Shown in pieces: positions 1 to 8,856 of a DNA stretch of 64,000 nucleotides. The stretch lies in the NCBI RefSeq assembly GCF_003625475.1, contig NZ_RAIQ01000009.1, forward strand, positions 62,001 to 126,000, in the 5' to 3' direction. Under the pieces are notes generated by a model that was not told where the DNA came from, searched no databases, and worked only from the letters and a program-made list of their open reading frames with translations. The translations under genes and the position numbers were made by a program. The stretch's first letter is position 1. The number at the start of each line of letters is the position of its first letter. This DNA is from Butyrivibrio sp. X503. GTDB taxonomy: Bacteria > Bacillota > Clostridia > Lachnospirales > Lachnospiraceae.

Positions 1-264
1 ATGGAGGCTTCTGCGACGGGAAGACCCGTCATTGCTTCTGATATCAGCGGATGCAGGGAGATTGTTGATAAAGACAAGTCGGGATTTCTGTTTGCTCCAA
101 GGGATAAGGAAGCTCTTTTACATGCTCTGGACAGATTCATGGCGCTTACGACAGAAGAGCGCAAAGCCATGGGAGAAGCGGCTCGGAGCTATGTTGAGCA
201 GAAGTTTGACAGGAGTAGTATAATATTGACGTATATTAATGAGATAAAAGAGATTATTATCTAA
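1..264 (+). CDS. Glycosyltransferase, GT4 family, C-terminal fragment (5' end outside window)
   Basis: Only the last 87 residues are present and the gene must begin upstream of the window. The visible part carries the GT4 donor-site signature, an E-A-x-A-x-G-x-P-V-I-A stretch at its very start, followed by the usual GxREIV...G-F-L-F segment and a C-terminal helix. In full-length family members this half of the GT-B fold binds the nucleotide sugar. The first ATG in view is internal, because a complete GT4 protein is about 350-400 residues. It lies 26 nt before the nucleotide-sugar dehydrogenase and is probably in the same operon. Donor and acceptor sugars cannot be told from this fragment. Confidence 0.85.
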   Translation: MEASATGRPVIASDISGCREIVDKDKSGFLFAPRDKEALLHALDRFMALTTEERKAMGEAARSYVEQKFDRSSIILTYINEIKEIII

Positions 265-290
265 AGATATTATTTTGTGGAGGAATCACA

Positions 291-1607
291 ATGGGTTTGT
301 ATGAAAAGCTCCTTTCGGGAGAAGAGAAATTATCACTTGTAGGACTTGGATATGTCGGCATGCCTATCGCCGTAGCATATGCCAAGAAGATCAAGGTTGT
401 AGGATATGACTTTAACGCAGCTAAGGTTGATCTTTATAAAAAGGGAATCGACCCCACAAGAGAAGTCGGAGATGACGCTATCAAGGAGACAAGCGTAGAG
501 TTTACGGCAGATCCCGAGAAGCTTCGCGAGTGCAAGTTCCACGTAGTGGCTGTTCCTACACCGGTTAATGACGATCACACACCCGATCTTTCACCTGTAG
601 AGGGAGCAAGCCATACACTTGGTAAGTACCTTACAAAGGGAAGCATCGTAGTATACGAGTCAACGGTTTATCCCGGAGTAACAGAGGATATCTGCGTGCC
701 TATCCTTGAAGCTGAGTCAGGTCTTAAGTGCGGCGTTGATTTCAAGGTAGGATATTCACCCGAGCGTATCAACCCCGGTGACAAGGTGCACAGACTTGAT
801 ACTATTACCAAGATCGTTTCAGGTATGGACGAAGAGACTCTTGAGGAAGTGGCTAAGGTTTACAGCCTTGTTGCACTTGCAGGAGTTTATAAAGCACAGT
901 CTATCAAGGTTGCAGAGGCAGCCAAGGTTATCGAGAATTCACAGCGTGATATCAATATCGCTTTCATGAACGAGCTTTCAATGATCTTCCACAAGATGGA
1001 CATCGATACAAAGAGCGTTCTCGAGGCAGCCGGAACAAAGTGGAACTTCCTTAAGTTCTTCCCCGGTCTCGTAGGCGGTCACTGCATCGGCGTTGACCCT
1101 TATTACCTCACATACAAGGCTGAGGAGCTTGGATATCACTCACAGATCATTCTTTCGGGACGTAGAATTAATGACGATATGGGTAAGTACATCGCCGAGT
1201 CCCTTGTAAAGAATCTTATCTCAGCTGATATCGCGGTTAAGAATGCCAAGGTTGCAATTCTTGGATTCACATTCAAGGAGAACTGCCCCGATACACGTAA
1301 CACTAAGGTTATCGATATCTACAACGAGCTCGGAGAGTACGGAATCACTCCTGTTGTTGTCGATCCCGAGGCTGATTCTGACGAAGCTAAAAGACTCTAT
1401 GGCATCGACTTTGACAGCATTGATGCCGTTAAAGATATGGATGCGGTTATCGTTGCGGTTGCTCACAAGGAGTTTGAGAGCTACAAGCCCGCTGATATCG
1501 CGAAGTTCTTCAATGCTTCCCACAAGACCAAAGTGTTCATGGATCTTAAGGGAATCTACGATATGAACGATTATAAAGCGCCGGAATTCGATTACTGGCG
1601 TCTATAA
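291..1607 (+). CDS. Nucleotide-sugar dehydrogenase (UDP-N-acetyl-hexosamine 6-dehydrogenase type, TviB/WbpO/WecC-like)
   Basis: This is a 438-residue cytosolic enzyme predicted to oxidise C6 of a UDP-N-acetylhexosamine twice with NAD+, giving a UDP-N-acetylhexosaminuronic acid. The N-terminal Rossmann motif GLGYVG is at residues 18-23. The catalytic-loop motif GGHCIGVDPYYL puts the nucleophile at about Cys265. The C-terminal UDP-binding domain has the family FKENCPDTRN motif. The start has a GGAGG-type ribosome site a few bases upstream. The next gene is a sugar epimerase, the same pairing as tviB/tviC and wbpO/wbpP, so UDP-GalNAcA (or ManNAcA) is the likely product. The exact epimer is inference. 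Confidence 0.9.
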   Translation: MGLYEKLLSGEEKLSLVGLGYVGMPIAVAYAKKIKVVGYDFNAAKVDLYKKGIDPTREVGDDAIKETSVEFTADPEKLRECKFHVVAVPTPVNDDHTPDLSPVEGASHTLGKYLTKGSIVVYESTVYPGVTEDICVPILEAESGLKCGVDFKVGYSPERINPGDKVHRLDTITKIVSGMDEETLEEVAKVYSLVALAGVYKAQSIKVAEAAKVIENSQRDINIAFMNELSMIFHKMDIDTKSVLEAAGTKWNFLKFFPGLVGGHCIGVDPYYLTYKAEELGYHSQIILSGRRINDDMGKYIAESLVKNLISADIAVKNAKVAILGFTFKENCPDTRNTKVIDIYNELGEYGITPVVVDPEADSDEAKRLYGIDFDSIDAVKDMDAVIVAVAHKEFESYKPADIAKFFNASHKTKVFMDLKGIYDMNDYKAPEFDYWRL

Positions 1608-1646
1608 GAGCGGAACTTCCTTATTTTTTAGATTGGTGGTAATGAT

Positions 1647-2621
1647 ATGAGTTACAAAGAACTTACATTTGACAAAGACAGCGTTTTCCTCGTAACCGGA
1701 GGCGCGGGCTTCATCGGATCCAACATCTGCGAAGCACTTCTTGATATGGGTTACACAGTAAGATGCATGGATAACCTCTCAACAGGGCACATCGAGAACA
1801 TCCAGCCCTTTATGAGCAACGAGAGATTTACTTTTATTCAGGACGACATCAGAGATCTTGATGCCTGCCTTAAGGCAACGGAAGGCGTCACCTACGTTCT
1901 CAACGAGGCGGCTTGGGGAAGCGTTCCCAGAAGTATCGAGATGCCTCTTTTGTACGAGGAGATCAACATCCGCGGAACACTCAACATGATGGAAGCTTCA
2001 AGACAGAACGGCGTTAAGAAGTTCGTTTATGCTTCAAGCTCATCTGTTTACGGTGATTCCACAATCCTTCCCAAGAAGGAAGGACAGGAAGGAAATGTTC
2101 TTTCTCCCTATGCTCTTACCAAGAAGGTTGACGAAGAGTACGGTAAGCTTTACAAGAAGCTCTACGGACTTGATACATACGGACTTCGTTATTTCAACGT
2201 ATTCGGAAGAAGACAGGATCCCAACGGTGCATATGCAGCCGTAATCCCTAAGTTCCTTAAACAGCTTATGAACGGCGAGACACCTACCATTAACGGTGAC
2301 GGTAAGCAGTCTCGTGACTTTACATATGTAGACAACGTTGTTGAGGGTAACCTCAGAGCTTGTCTTGCTTCATCAGAGGCAGCAGGTGAAGCTTACAACA
2401 TCGGTGCGGGCGGAAGAGAGTTCCTTATCGATGTTTATCATCACCTTACAGATGCACTCGGACTTGATGTAGAGCCTATCTACGGACCTCCTCGTGCCGG
2501 TGATATCAGAGATTCCAACGCCGACATCAGCAAGGCAAGAAAGAATCTCGGTTACGATCCTTCATATGATTTCAAGGCAGGAATCAAGCTTGCCATTGAT
2601 TGGTACAAAGAGAATTTATGA
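1647..2621 (+). CDS. NAD-dependent nucleotide-sugar epimerase (TviC/WbpP-like SDR)
   Basis: This 324-residue extended short-chain dehydrogenase/reductase has the NAD motif GGAGFIG at residues 18-24 and the catalytic Tyr155-x3-Lys159 in SPYALTKK. A Ser-rich SSSSVYG strand lies before it. The family interconverts UDP-GlcNAc(A) and UDP-GalNAc(A) at C4. Together with the upstream dehydrogenase it should supply a galactosaminuronic-type donor to this locus. Its stop overlaps the next start (ATGA), which shows translational coupling. Length and motifs are intact. A UDP-glucose 4-epimerase activity cannot be excluded from sequence. Confidence 0.9.
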   Translation: MSYKELTFDKDSVFLVTGGAGFIGSNICEALLDMGYTVRCMDNLSTGHIENIQPFMSNERFTFIQDDIRDLDACLKATEGVTYVLNEAAWGSVPRSIEMPLLYEEINIRGTLNMMEASRQNGVKKFVYASSSSVYGDSTILPKKEGQEGNVLSPYALTKKVDEEYGKLYKKLYGLDTYGLRYFNVFGRRQDPNGAYAAVIPKFLKQLMNGETPTINGDGKQSRDFTYVDNVVEGNLRACLASSEAAGEAYNIGAGGREFLIDVYHHLTDALGLDVEPIYGPPRAGDIRDSNADISKARKNLGYDPSYDFKAGIKLAIDWYKENL

Positions 2622-3364
2622 AGATAACTGTTCGTTTGGATGACATAACACCTGATATGGATTGGGACAAATTCGAGAGATTCAAGAAAGTGCTCGATGC
2701 GCATGATATCAAGCCTCTCATAGGTGTTGTTCCCGATAATAAGGATGAGAAATTAAGCTGTGGACCTTTTCGTGAGGACTTTTGGAACTATATAAAAGAG
2801 CTCCGGGACAGCGGATGGGTCATTGCACTTCACGGCTTTAATCACATTTATACCACCAAGGAACCCGGCCTTTTCCCCGTTGGCGGAAAGTCTGAGTTCG
2901 CAGGACAGCCATATTCCGTTCAGGACGACATGCTCAGGGAAGCAAGAAGGATATTTAAGAGCCACGATATCAACACCGATATCTTCATGGCGCCTTCCCA
3001 TTCCTTTGACAAGAAGACGATCAAGTCTCTTAAGAAAAACGGAATATACAAGATAACCGACGGCTTCGGAAGAGCGCCCTATTCCAGATTCGGAATGACC
3101 TTCTATCCGATCTCGGTTAAAAAGAGCAGCAGTATCAAGGACAAAAGAGACGGCTTCACAACCTTTGTCTATCACGTAAACACCATGAACGACAAGGATT
3201 TTGAGAATTTCGAGAAGCTTTTTGAACAGGCCGACGTAGTTTCTTTTTCCGAATTTATGAATGTAGAACCTACAGAACGCAGCTTCTTTGGGAATCTGGC
3301 AGAGTTTATAACAGCTAAGACCAAATTTACGGTAATGAAGCTTCGGAGCAGAAAAGGAAACTGA
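2618..3364 (+). CDS. Polysaccharide deacetylase-like protein (DUF2334 type)
   Basis: The protein is 248 residues if it starts at the ATG that overlaps the epimerase stop by 4 nt. A start 18 nt further upstream lacks support. It begins with a strand and an Asp-Asp motif (RLDDITPDMD) and later shows ALHGFNH, the two metal-binding landmarks of DUF2334 and NodB-like deacetylases. No signal peptide is seen, so it is probably cytosolic and acts on a nucleotide sugar or lipid-linked intermediate. Removal of an N-acetyl group would create the free amine needed by the N-formyltransferase encoded at 6029. That link is inference. Confidence 0.7.
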   Translation: MKITVRLDDITPDMDWDKFERFKKVLDAHDIKPLIGVVPDNKDEKLSCGPFREDFWNYIKELRDSGWVIALHGFNHIYTTKEPGLFPVGGKSEFAGQPYSVQDDMLREARRIFKSHDINTDIFMAPSHSFDKKTIKSLKKNGIYKITDGFGRAPYSRFGMTFYPISVKKSSSIKDKRDGFTTFVYHVNTMNDKDFENFEKLFEQADVVSFSEFMNVEPTERSFFGNLAEFITAKTKFTVMKLRSRKGN

Positions 3365-3387
3365 CCGAAGCGCAGCGAGGGGATAAA

Positions 3388-4830
3388 ATGGAAGATAACT
3401 ATGGTCAGATAAGAGTCTTACATGTTCTCGGAGGACTTGGAGTAGGCGGCGCTGAGTGCAGGATCATCGATCTATATCGCAATATGGACAGGGACAGGAT
3501 TCAGTTTGATTTTCTTGTCCATTGTTCACCTGAAAAGACAGGAAAAAAGAGTCCGACTTCTGACGAACTTATGAAGGTTCGAGAGCCGGACTATTTTGAT
3601 TCCAGCGTATATAAGCTGGGCGGAAGGATATTCTGCCTTCCGAAATTTGTAGGAACCAATTACGCCGAGTACAAAGCGGCCATAAAAAGATTTTTTGCCG
3701 AGCATAAAGATGAGTGGAAGGTGGTACAGGGCCACATGACGAGTACCGCAGCCATTTATCTTCCTATCGCAAAAAAGAACGGAGTTCCCATCTGCGTTGC
3801 TCATGCAAGAAGCGCGGGTGTCGACAAGGGTGTAAAAGGCCTTGCGACAAGATTTCTCAGGACACCCCTTCAAAAAGAGGGTATATGCGATTACAACTTC
3901 GCGTGCTCAAAAGAGGCCGGATATTCGGTATTCGGACAGACGCTTATGGATCAGGGAAGCGTTCGCATCATTCCAAATGCCGTAGACCTCAAGAACTTTG
4001 CTTACAACGAAGAAACAAGAAATAAGATAAGAGGCGAGCTTGGACTTTCCAATGCCGTTGTAATAGGACATGTCGGAAGCTTCAGATACGCCAAGAACCA
4101 CGAGTTCTTGCTACAGGTATTTACGCAGCTTTGCAGACTTCTTGATAATGACGACTTAAACGAATACAGCATGCTCCACGGCATGAGAGTAAGACTTCTA
4201 ATGCTCGGAACGGGTCCTCTTATGGATGAGATGAGAAGGCTCGCCGACAGGCTACATATATACGACAGATGTATTTTTGCAGGCAATAAGAGTAATGCCT
4301 CGGATTATTACCAGGCGATGGATTACTTCTGCTTCCCTTCAAGATACGAAGGTCTTCCCGGCAGTGTCATAGAGGCGCAGGCAGCGGGACTTCAGTGCCT
4401 GGTTTCAGATCAGGTTACTCCCGAAGTTAATGTAACTGAGCTTGTTTCAATGCGAAGCATTAACTCGGACCCCAGAGATTGGGCGAGGAAGATACTCGAA
4501 GATCTCATGCTTCAGGGAGACGCCGATAAGGATATTTTCAGTGAAGAGATCAAGCTCAATCAGACGTTTACGCAGATAGCCGGTGAGAGAAAAGAGAGCG
4601 TCTTTGAAAACGAGGATACGCCCGATTTTGACTTACTTGATGCCGGTACCGGATTCGATACGATAAACACGGCGCCCAAGCATTCGATAAGCCATATCGA
4701 TTCCGGCTTTTCCATAGGAAACAGAAAAGAGTCATCGGAGCACATACTTAATGAACTCCGCGCAGCAGGCTTTGACGTAAAGAGCCAGGCCAAGATGATG
4801 GCTTATTTCTACGAAAGAGGACATTTTTGA
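3388..4830 (+). CDS. Glycosyltransferase, GT4 family, with C-terminal extension
   Basis: This 480-residue GT-B enzyme begins VLHVLGGLGVGGAECRI, the typical GT4 acceptor-domain start. It carries IPNAVDLKNF, the hinge region, and RYEGLPGSVIEAQAAG, the EX7E donor-site motif. It is roughly 80-100 residues longer than common GT4 enzymes. The extra C-terminal part is acidic and polar, then ends in a helical segment resembling a Sel1-type or interaction tail, with no domain I can name. A GAGGGG ribosome site precedes the ATG. The stop overlaps the next start in a TGATG junction. Sugar specificity is unknown. Confidence 0.85.
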   Translation: MEDNYGQIRVLHVLGGLGVGGAECRIIDLYRNMDRDRIQFDFLVHCSPEKTGKKSPTSDELMKVREPDYFDSSVYKLGGRIFCLPKFVGTNYAEYKAAIKRFFAEHKDEWKVVQGHMTSTAAIYLPIAKKNGVPICVAHARSAGVDKGVKGLATRFLRTPLQKEGICDYNFACSKEAGYSVFGQTLMDQGSVRIIPNAVDLKNFAYNEETRNKIRGELGLSNAVVIGHVGSFRYAKNHEFLLQVFTQLCRLLDNDDLNEYSMLHGMRVRLLMLGTGPLMDEMRRLADRLHIYDRCIFAGNKSNASDYYQAMDYFCFPSRYEGLPGSVIEAQAAGLQCLVSDQVTPEVNVTELVSMRSINSDPRDWARKILEDLMLQGDADKDIFSEEIKLNQTFTQIAGERKESVFENEDTPDFDLLDAGTGFDTINTAPKHSISHIDSGFSIGNRKESSEHILNELRAAGFDVKSQAKMMAYFYERGHF

Positions 4831-6029
4831 TGAATAATAACAAAAAGAACCTGATGCTCATGGTTCCGATGCTCCATCAGGGCGGATTTGAGCGTGTGTG
4901 CATCAAGACTGCAAGACTCATGCAGGACTTTTACAACGTTTATATTCTTATTTTCAGTTCAAAAGATATCAACTTCGACATCGAGGGGCTGAATGTCATA
5001 GACATTGATGTACTCTCGAAAAAAGGCGTTGTAAATAAAATAATAAATGTTATTAAAAGAGTCAAAAAGACAAAAAAGATCAAGAAAGAACTCGGAATAG
5101 ATATTTCCTACAGCTTCGGAAGTTCGGCCAACTATGTCAACGTTCTATCCAGGGGAAAAGAAAAGGTTCTGACCGGACTTCGTTGTCAGACCGATATGGA
5201 GCGAAGCGACCAGATAAAGCTTTTTTGCAGCAGATCAGATCAGGTTCTTTCTTGTTCAAAAGAGATAGTAAGACAGCTCCTTAAAGACTATAACTACGAT
5301 AAGAGCACATATATTTATAATCCTTTGGATACGGATGATATCTGCGAAAAGGGAAGCGAACCTGTCGAGGATTTCCCTTTTAAGGGAGAGGACCTCAAGG
5401 TCATTTCCACCATGGGAAGAAACGATTACATCAAAGGAATCTGGCATCTCGTCAAGGCTTTTTCACTGGTCCACGAGAAATGCCCGAATGCAAGGCTTGT
5501 AATAGCCGGTGCGGGAAATTGGAGTGCTTACAAGGAGCTTGCCAATGAGCTCAACATAGAAAACGAGGTTGCGTTTACCGGAATGAAGAAGAATCCGTTC
5601 CCTTACGTTGCGGCTTCCGACGTATATGTCTGCAGCTCCAACCACGAGGGCTTTCCAAATGCGGTCCTTGAAGCAATGGCACTTAAAAAGCCCGTTGTTT
5701 CCGCTGACTGTAAGACAGGGCCCAGAGAGATCCTATTAAGCTCTGAGCAGTACGAGGATCTTATTTCAAGGATTCCTAACGGAGACAGCACCAAGGAAGC
5801 TATTGAAGGTGAATATGGCATTCTCGTTCCCGATATGGGCGAAGAGGTCGACATGAACCCCGAGAACATCACGGACGGAGAGAAGATACTTGCGGACAAG
5901 ATTCTTTCTCTTTTGACTGATGACAATAAGCTTTCTCATTATTCGGAAAAAGCGGGAGAGAGAGCTCTTTTCTATACTCCCGATAAGTACAAAGACAGTA
6001 TTCATGAGATATTCAAGAGGTATGAGTGA
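4830..6029 (+). CDS. Glycosyltransferase, GT4 family
   Basis: The protein has 399 residues from the ATG at the TGATG junction. A TTG one codon earlier is possible but unnecessary. It has the N-terminal LMVPMLHQGGFERV motif and a C-terminal SSNHEGFPNAVLEAMA donor motif followed by VVSADCKTGPREIL. This resembles the GalNAc/hexosamine-transferring GT4 enzymes of capsule and glycoprotein loci (PglA/PglJ/PglH-like). It is a cytosolic or peripheral membrane enzyme that extends a lipid-linked glycan. It is translationally coupled on both sides. Confidence 0.87.
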   Translation: MNNNKKNLMLMVPMLHQGGFERVCIKTARLMQDFYNVYILIFSSKDINFDIEGLNVIDIDVLSKKGVVNKIINVIKRVKKTKKIKKELGIDISYSFGSSANYVNVLSRGKEKVLTGLRCQTDMERSDQIKLFCSRSDQVLSCSKEIVRQLLKDYNYDKSTYIYNPLDTDDICEKGSEPVEDFPFKGEDLKVISTMGRNDYIKGIWHLVKAFSLVHEKCPNARLVIAGAGNWSAYKELANELNIENEVAFTGMKKNPFPYVAASDVYVCSSNHEGFPNAVLEAMALKKPVVSADCKTGPREILLSSEQYEDLISRIPNGDSTKEAIEGEYGILVPDMGEEVDMNPENITDGEKILADKILSLLTDDNKLSHYSEKAGERALFYTPDKYKDSIHEIFKRYE

Positions 6030-6964
6030 TGCATTACAAGGTAGTAGTCTTCGGTGTGAAAGATACATCGGAAAACATAATAGATTTCATAGAAAAGGAG
6101 CTCTGCAAGGTTGACCTTGTCATGACCATTGCGCCCAAGGTCCTTGAGCACAATCAGGTCTCCGGCTTTAAGGGACTTTCTTTTTTGACAGAGAAATACG
6201 GAATTCCCGTTTACGAAGCAGAGAGCTATTTCCTTAATGACGACAAGACGGTAGAGTTTATAAAGAACAACACCTTCGATCTCGGAATCGTAATGGGCTG
6301 GCAGAGACTTATCCCTCCGCATGTTCTTGATGCGTTTAAGGCCGGAATCTACGGCTTCCACGGAAACAGCGGATACTTGCCCTTCGGAAGAGGCAGATCG
6401 CCCCTTAACTGGTCAATGATCCTCGGAGATACCAGATTTAACCTCAATCTCTTCAGATACGACGAGAAGGCCGATAGCCCCAACGTCTTTGCTACGGAGA
6501 TGTTCCAGATAAACGAGCACGACGATATAAGGACCGCGCAGTACAAGAACATGATCTGCTCCAAGAGCCTAATCAGGAAGCTTGTGACAACATATATGGA
6601 AAAGGGAGAAATTCCCATTCATACAGATTCAAAAGACTTTGATTCATGGTACAATAAACGTACGGCTGCGGACGGTAAAATAGATTTTCACGAAAGAACC
6701 AGAAACATCTACAACCTCATCAGAGGCGTTGCGGCGCCTTTCCCCGGAGCATTCTGCTATGCGGGCGAGGATAGCGATGAGAACAAAGTTACCGTTTGGC
6801 AGGCTCATCCTTTTGATGAGATGATAGATTTCTCGGGATATGCGCCCGGAGAGATCGCCGATGTCTTTGACGGTAAGCCTATCGTAAGGACCGTGGACGG
6901 CTCACTCATCATTGATAAATACGATTCCACCAAGGAATTAGTTACAGGAATGGTACTCAGATAA
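6029..6964 (+). CDS. Formyltransferase-family protein, probable sugar N-formyltransferase
   Basis: This 311-residue protein has the formyltransferase core. It shows a mid-protein GFHGNSGYLPFGRGRSPLNW block, comparable to the HG-LP-RGRAPLNW block of Fmt and ArnA, and then an EKADSPNVFA segment holding the conserved catalytic Asp. The usual Asn two places before the His is Gly here, with an Asn just after, so the active-site layout is slightly unusual. The C-terminal DUxx/OB-like part begins near YNLIRGVAAPFPGAFC. No tRNA-type N-terminal features force an Fmt role, and it sits inside a glycan operon. N-formylation of an amino sugar from N10-formyl-tetrahydrofolate is the likely job. Confidence 0.75.
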   Translation: MHYKVVVFGVKDTSENIIDFIEKELCKVDLVMTIAPKVLEHNQVSGFKGLSFLTEKYGIPVYEAESYFLNDDKTVEFIKNNTFDLGIVMGWQRLIPPHVLDAFKAGIYGFHGNSGYLPFGRGRSPLNWSMILGDTRFNLNLFRYDEKADSPNVFATEMFQINEHDDIRTAQYKNMICSKSLIRKLVTTYMEKGEIPIHTDSKDFDSWYNKRTAADGKIDFHERTRNIYNLIRGVAAPFPGAFCYAGEDSDENKVTVWQAHPFDEMIDFSGYAPGEIADVFDGKPIVRTVDGSLIIDKYDSTKELVTGMVLR

Positions 6965-6966
6965 TT

Positions 6967-8073
6967 ATGAAAACAATAGCATTTCACCTCAACTGCCTTG
7001 TGCAGGGCGGCGCGGAGCGAGTTGTCTCCAACCTCGCCAATCAGTTCGCCAAGGAAGGCTACAAGGTATACGTGGCAACGGAATGGGTGGACGAGAACGA
7101 GTTCGCCCTTGACGAAAAGGTCACGAGAGTCCATGTAGGCCTGCGTGAGGGTGATGAAAAGAAGAACAGAATAGCCAAGTTCTTTTTAAGGATCAAATAC
7201 CTTAGAGAATTCGTTAAGAACTATCATCCGGACGTTCTTATCGCCTTTGCCCAGAGAGCCAATTACAGGGCGCTCATGGCGGCAGGTAAGAGCGATGTTC
7301 CTGTGGTCATTTCCATAAGGACAGACCCGGTGGGACATTACGATGCTATTTCGGACAAGATACAGATAGCCTGGCTGTTTGACAGAGCTGCGGGTTGCGT
7401 CTTCCAGACGACGGGACAAAAAGAGTTCTTTAAGCCTTATCTTCAGGACAATTCGCAGATCATACTCAATCCGATCAATCCCAAGTATTTCGGGTTAAAA
7501 AAGCCTGAGCAGCGCGAAAAGTCTGTTGTTCATCACGCAAGGCTGGTCGACTTCAAAAATCAGCCCATGCTGTGCGAAGCTTTTATAAAGGTTCACGAAA
7601 AGCACCCCGATTACGTGCTTAAGATCTACGGTCCCGACTCTTTTGACGGAACCAAGGAAATACTTGATAAGATCATCGCAGACAACCACGCCGAGGACTA
7701 CATCCTTCTTATGGGCGGAAGCGACGAGTTGGAAAAAGAAATCCCGAAGGGCGCTGTTTATGCCTTTTCATCCGACTGGGAAGGACTTCCCAATTCGCTT
7801 CTTGAAGCGATGGCGATGGGAATGCCCATTGTTGCGACGGATTGCCCTTGCGGCGGACCTAGGACCGTTATGCAGGACGGCGTGAACGGACTTCTTGTTC
7901 CGATAAAGGATCCCGATGCTATGGCTGAGGGTATCTGCAAACTTATTGAAGACAGAGAGTTTGCCGAGAGACTTGGAGACGAGGCAAGAAAGATAGAACA
8001 GATCGCAAATGCGGAAGCTGTATTTATACAGTGGAGAGATTATCTTGAAAAGGTAATAGGCGAAAAGAAGTAA
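6967..8073 (+). CDS. Glycosyltransferase, GT4 family
   Basis: The 368-residue GT-B protein starts FHLNCLVQGGAERVVSNLA and carries a SSDWEGLPNSLLEAMAMG donor motif. The CPCGGPRTVM...GLLVP tail follows, typical of hexosamine-transferring GT4 enzymes. It begins two bases after the formyltransferase stop. Its C-terminal half is close in sequence to the GT4 encoded at 11478, so the two are likely paralogues acting at successive steps. No membrane segments are seen. Confidence 0.87.
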   Translation: MKTIAFHLNCLVQGGAERVVSNLANQFAKEGYKVYVATEWVDENEFALDEKVTRVHVGLREGDEKKNRIAKFFLRIKYLREFVKNYHPDVLIAFAQRANYRALMAAGKSDVPVVISIRTDPVGHYDAISDKIQIAWLFDRAAGCVFQTTGQKEFFKPYLQDNSQIILNPINPKYFGLKKPEQREKSVVHHARLVDFKNQPMLCEAFIKVHEKHPDYVLKIYGPDSFDGTKEILDKIIADNHAEDYILLMGGSDELEKEIPKGAVYAFSSDWEGLPNSLLEAMAMGMPIVATDCPCGGPRTVMQDGVNGLLVPIKDPDAMAEGICKLIEDREFAERLGDEARKIEQIANAEAVFIQWRDYLEKVIGEKK

Positions 8074-8086
8074 TAGGAGAGAAGTA

Positions 8087-8848
8087 ATGTTTTCATTTGA
8101 TGATTACAGAGAAATACTTAGAGTTGTAAAAGAGACAGGGCTTAACGCCACATATGAGGAAGCGCTCAACAGAGATTCATTTATCATCTTAAGACACGAC
8201 GTTGAGTATTCCGTAGAAAGAGCTTACGCCCTTTCAAAGGTTGAAGAGAGCATGGATATGAGATCCACTTTCTTTTTCCAGTGGACCAACAACTCTTACA
8301 ACATCTTATCTAGAAAGAACAGAGATATCCTTACCGATATGCATGAGAGAGGCCAGCACATCGGCCTTCACTTTGCGCTCAACGGTATGACCGATATGGA
8401 GCTCATAAGAAAGAGGATCAAGCAGGAAATCGATATGCTGAGCGATATGCTTGGATTTAACATCACATCTTTTTCCATTCACAGACCGTCACCCGACGTT
8501 CTTGCAGAGAATATCAAGCTTCCCGGTATCATCAATGCGTACCAGGATGAGTTCTTCTCTTTTGACCCTCAGGCGAAGCCCGATTCAAAGCTTGATGTAA
8601 AGTACATGTCGGATGCCAACCATATCTGGAGATACGGCTATCCCGACGAGGAGACCATCAAGGCCAACAAGAGAGTGCAGATCCTTACACATCCTTTTGC
8701 ATGGACCAAGAAGGGCTATGACAACCTTGATAATTACAAGACACTTGTAAACGAGAAGTACATTGAGCTCATTGATTCCATCGACAATGAGTGTAAGGAC
8801 TTCGGACCACTTCGTGACAACTTCGAAAAACTTCCTGTGGAGCTTTAA
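8087..8848 (+). CDS. Polysaccharide deacetylase-superfamily protein (WbmS-like)
   Basis: This 253-residue protein has the metal-binding RHDVEYSVERA motif near residue 35 and an HIGLHF motif later, as in the short cytosolic deacetylase-like proteins of O-antigen and capsule loci. No signal peptide or membrane helix is seen. The ATG is preceded by TAGGAGAGAAGT. It lies directly before an asparagine-synthetase-type amidotransferase. With the DUF2334 protein it is the second deacetylase-like gene in the locus, which suggests two different amino sugars are unmasked. The true substrate is unknown. Confidence 0.72.
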   Translation: MFSFDDYREILRVVKETGLNATYEEALNRDSFIILRHDVEYSVERAYALSKVEESMDMRSTFFFQWTNNSYNILSRKNRDILTDMHERGQHIGLHFALNGMTDMELIRKRIKQEIDMLSDMLGFNITSFSIHRPSPDVLAENIKLPGIINAYQDEFFSFDPQAKPDSKLDVKYMSDANHIWRYGYPDEETIKANKRVQILTHPFAWTKKGYDNLDNYKTLVNEKYIELIDSIDNECKDFGPLRDNFEKLPVEL

Positions 8849-8856
8849 TACATACA

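Noticed and set aside
6029-6964. Methionyl-tRNA formyltransferase (housekeeping fmt)
   Set aside because: It is embedded in a glycan operon, lacks def or sun neighbours, and the active-site block departs from Fmt.
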